A DNA stretch of 10,205 nucleotides from Cylindrotheca closterium. Lineage: Eukaryota; Bacillariophyta; Bacillariophyceae; Bacillariales; Bacillariaceae. Within the stretch, counting starts at the first letter, position 1, and every line of letters starts with the position of its first letter. The position numbers and the translations under genes were made by a program. Positions 7,551-10,205 of the stretch are shown piece by piece. The stretch spans positions 1 through 10,205 of the forward strand of contig CAKOGP040002114.1 of the NCBI GenBank assembly GCA_933822405.4, read 5' to 3'. A model generated the notes under the pieces. That model was not told the DNA's origin, made no database searches, and worked only from the letters and a program-made list of their open reading frames with translations.

Positions 7551-9319
7551 TTATGCGAACACACTTCTTCCAATCAGACTCTGTAGGTTCTCAAACTCTC
7601 GAGGCAAGAATAGTAATTGTTGGATGGATATCCAAACGAGCTCTCTTAGAGACATAAAGTCCCCTTGCAACAGTAGTATGAAAGATTTGACGGTACTCAG
7701 CATTGAGTAACTTTCCTTTACCAGCTTCCAGTTAATCGTTACCAGCTGGTGTTTCTTGCTTTGAATGTCCTTGTTGAACTTTGATAGGAAACTCCTCCAA
7801 CATGTTCTTGACATAGTCGTTCATGCGGATCTTGAGTTTTCCTTTCACCAAGAAATCCAAAGTCATTCCAAGATATCTATGTATCTCTCCTCTGACAATT
7901 GTGCACGCCTTGATTGAACCATATCTCATGTTCAACCACTTAGCCAATTCGTTGTTTACTTTCGGATCCATGTGACTTGACATAAGATCGTCAACATGAA
8001 ACCTGATAGTTTGCTGTTTTTCATCAACAACTTTGTTAGCAACACACGGGTCATACAGATTGAAAACAAACCCCTTTGCCTCCAAATCACTTCAAAACTG
8101 ATTATAGAATAGGAGGCTTGATTGCAACATCCCATATATAGCACGTAGTACCCGCACATAGATTACTTGCTTTCCGTTCTCTAATACAACATATTCACAA
8201 TACTCTGGGGCCATGTCAATCAATATCTGGACCATCATGCCAGTGATTTTCATGTAGATACGATCTTCTCCTTTCTTAGCTTCAGGCATATAAGTTTGAA
8301 TGAAAGCGTTAGGCACATCCATCGTCATTATATCTCTACCTTTGTGTGCATCAATAACACAAGTAGTGGTGATTGCTTCTTGCATCTTTTCCATCATCAC
8401 CAAACTTCTTCAGTCCTTGATTGATGTAATACTGTTGAATGAAGTTCAGACCGTCATCATTATCAAACTTGGCCTTGATCTGCATCATGCAACCAGCAAT
8501 CAGAATAGCGTCGTGCCCTTCATAATCAGCTTTCATCTCATTCCCAATCTTTTGGAAACATAGATTGTGCTGTGCTTCAAGGATAGCTTTACTGTCTTTA
8601 GTACTGCAACTTTCTTCTTTGGTACGAATACTAGACTTCAATTTGTCCTTCAATGGTTTCAATTCCCTCTCCCCATGCTTGCGTCTTGCCGCAACTCGAT
8701 TCATGTTCTTATTGGCAGAACTGCCACCCCTGCTTGAAGTCCACATTGCAGCTTGCGCATATGTTTGCCCGGATTGAGTGAATTTTGCTACTTGAGGCGT
8801 TTCAGGCTCAAATACAATCTCTTCGTCTGGCGGTTCTTGTAGATCCTGCAGATCAGTAACAAGGCTTCCAATAGCATTGGTTCCTCTATCGACATTTTCT
8901 TGATGGTGATCCAAATTGGCCACAATAGCTTCTTCTTCCTCATCACCCGAATCGCCGTCATCTGATTCATAGTCATCATCTCCTTGGAATCTGACAGTGA
9001 GTTCTGGCACATCATTGACATCATTGTCTGCATCTGCCAAGAGCTCATTTCTTTTGGAGTCATCAATATCATCGAATTGTCCACGTAGATTAAAATCACG
9101 TTCATGTTCATCTTCAGGTTCATAGTCCTGATCAAAGGCTTCTTCTAAGTAACCTCGTTCCGTGTCATCCACTCCTGCAATTTGATCGCCATCTTGAAAT
9201 GTCTCCAAATCTCTCTTCTTATCAAAGAACTTGACAGAAGTAATACCTTCAGCAGTAGCCCAGGCTTCAACACGCTGGATTACTTGGTCGGTAACGGGTA
9301 GTACAACGACCTTGGGTCA
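7546..9319 (-). pseudogene. Copia linker and reverse transcriptase, broken and 3'-truncated
   Basis: After an in-frame TGA at 9317-9319, a coiled segment (Q-V-I-Q-R-V-E-A-W) leads to I-A-G-V-D-D and a strongly acidic stretch (about 8860-9170). A basic segment follows (about 8600-8710), then the RT fingers (G-L-K-K-F-G near 8395). The frame then changes and a block of RT seems lost, resuming at V-I-D-A-H-K-G-R-D, D-V-P-N-A-F and V-L-R-A-I-Y-G-M-L. The catalytic box F-H-V-D-D is at 7987-8001, with both Asp intact; His replaces the usual Y-V-D-D pattern, as I recall for the diatom lineage. Stops follow at 8092 (TGA), 7732 (TAA) and 7591 (TGA), while homology continues through S-K-R-A-R and D-W-K-K to R-I-M at about 7552. 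RNase H is missing. Confidence 0.85.
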
Positions 9320-9996
9320 AGAAATCATCTTCTTCCTATTGAGGTTGAGCACTCGGCCAGTGCCCAGTATGTTGTCCCTTTGTAGGTTCAATGTAGATTG
9401 CTTCAATACTGCGGGGTTCCATCGAATTGTTGGAATCCGTCCCAATTGCATGAACATACTGTCCAAGCTCAGCAACCATGTCACTCTTGTAGTTGATATT
9501 GACATTATCAATGATTTGCTGTGGACTGAAATGTGAGGAAATACTGTCTTTCCCGGGGAAAGACATTCAATAGCTCGGCGGCTCGACGTCCAAGACATTC
9601 AGTGATCACCTTTGGGACCACTTTGTAGGGTAATCGTGCAAGAGCTACTCTGACGCTTTCTTTCAGCATCCTATTGTTTCGCTCAGCTGTAGGCTTGTGG
9701 TCTCCAGATGCAGTCGGGTCAATAGTAACACCCATGTCGTCTAGCATATCATCCGATAGAGGGATGAATGCCCGATCACACTTGATCGTCTTGACATGAA
9801 AGCCTGCCTTGTTGTAGCGGCAGAAAATCTTATCCAATGCTTCAAATACAGGTTCAGTCTTCAGGTTCTGCATGGGAATACATGAGCGATAATGCACAGT
9901 GGTATCGATGCAGGTAAGGCGGGAAGTTATCGAGCCACGTTTTGCGTCCAGCGTGCAGCGTGCAGTGCATTTCGATTTTTTTGCTGCACCCTGCAT
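9320..9996 (-). pseudogene. Copia integrase core and C-terminal part, broken
   Basis: This is the DDE-type integrase that would insert retrotransposon cDNA into the genome. The second catalytic Asp is in I-K-C-D-R-A-F (codon 9775-9777) and the catalytic Glu in H-K-P-T-A-E-R-N-N-R (codon 9682-9684), 31 residues apart. The usual D-N/G-E-F context has drifted to D-R-A-F. The first Asp is not certain; a Leu-Asp at about 9946-9948 is a candidate, but its context is poor. Near N-V-F-P (about 9550) the frame shifts; the next frame carries H-F-S-P, then an L-G-Q-Y-V-H-A segment, N-S-M-E-P-R-S-I-E-A-I-Y and P-T-K-G-Q, typical of the region after the core. A second shift near 9340 joins the frame that continues into the linker. 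The upstream zinc-binding domain is absent. Confidence 0.78.
9949..9970. repeat. Short GCGTGCA tandem repeat at the Copia right edge
   Basis: A 7-bp unit is repeated (GCGTGCA twice, then GTGCA). A related TGCTGCACCCTGCATGCGTG stretch follows at 9982-10001. It sits where recognisable integrase homology fades, so it may mark the right breakpoint of the Copia fragment. It may equally be low complexity. Confidence 0.4.
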
Positions 9997-10205
9997 GCGT
10001 GTTTAAGAGACGGTTTTCCACGAAAAAAGTCACATTTTGGGGACACGCACACCAAAAGTCACAATGACGATAACGTCCATAACAATGTAACAACATCTAC
10101 ATTTTTGAATGGAAAAGGTTGATCTAGCTTCTATGCAATGGCAGCAACCTACTGAAACCATAATTTTTCAAGAAAAACTAAATAACAATAAAAATTAAGC
10201 CACTT
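9997..10205. other. AT-rich non-coding right edge
   Basis: No coding continuation of the Copia pol is seen in any minus frame, nor an LTR-like TG...CA boundary that I can support. The last 100 bases are A-rich. Nothing else is recognised. Confidence 0.45.

Larger units (their letters stand above)
7546..9996 (-). mobile_element. Ty1/Copia retrotransposon remnant (pol only)
   Basis: The order on the minus strand is integrase core, integrase C-terminal region, acidic linker, reverse transcriptase, as in Ty1/Copia (Pseudoviridae-type) pol genes. Missing are Gag, protease, the zinc-binding pre-integrase domain, RNase H and both LTRs. The right edge fades within about 9900-9996, with no coding continuation to 10205. 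The left edge is abrupt: homology to the RT-RNase H connection stops at about 7546-7556. Wording such as I-A-G-V-D-D, F-H-V-D-D-L-M-S-S-H and S-K-R-A-R-x-D-I-Q-P-T is what I recall from diatom CoDi elements. The copy is dead: it has at least two frameshifts, several stops and an internal deletion. Confidence 0.85.

Overview
The window looks like a transposon graveyard from a eukaryotic, probably diatom (stramenopile), genome. The basis is family resemblance recalled from memory, not a search: the minus-strand pol remnant on the right has the phrasing of diatom Ty1/Copia (CoDi-type) polyproteins, including the F-H-V-D-D variant of the RT catalytic box. No intact, full-length gene was found. No rRNA, tRNA or CRISPR was recognised. 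Every coding stretch is broken by in-frame stops and frameshifts.

Layout from left to right. (1) 1-710 is AT-rich non-coding DNA holding a diverged tandem duplication and a cluster of C-A-A-C-G-T motifs. (2) 711-1271 (-) is a short leucine-rich-repeat-like pseudogene. (3) 1285-5218 (-) is the ghost of a single long protein of about 1,300 codons that I cannot assign to a family. It has a proline-rich linker, a Cys/His-rich stretch, a Glu/Lys repeat array and a basic, probably coiled-coil C-terminus, and resembles a Gag or nucleic-acid-binding protein in general character only. (4) 5219-5610 is a divergent intergenic region with two hairpins. (5) 5611 to about 7550 (+) is a decayed gene with a helical and Ala/Pro/Asn-rich N-terminal half, an Arg-Gly box and the front part of a Penelope-like reverse transcriptase. 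It stops just before the catalytic palm motif. (6) About 7546-9996 (-) is a Copia pol remnant (integrase, acidic linker, RT), truncated at both ends. (7) 9997-10205 is AT-rich and non-coding.

Two points deserve attention. The genes in (3) and (5) are divergently arranged, share a 392-bp spacer and are decayed to a similar degree, so they may be halves of one undescribed two-gene retroelement. And the RT gene in (5) and the Copia pol in (6) meet tail to tail within about 15 bp, each cut inside its coding region with no LTR between them. That points to a rearrangement or end-joining junction, not an ordinary insertion.
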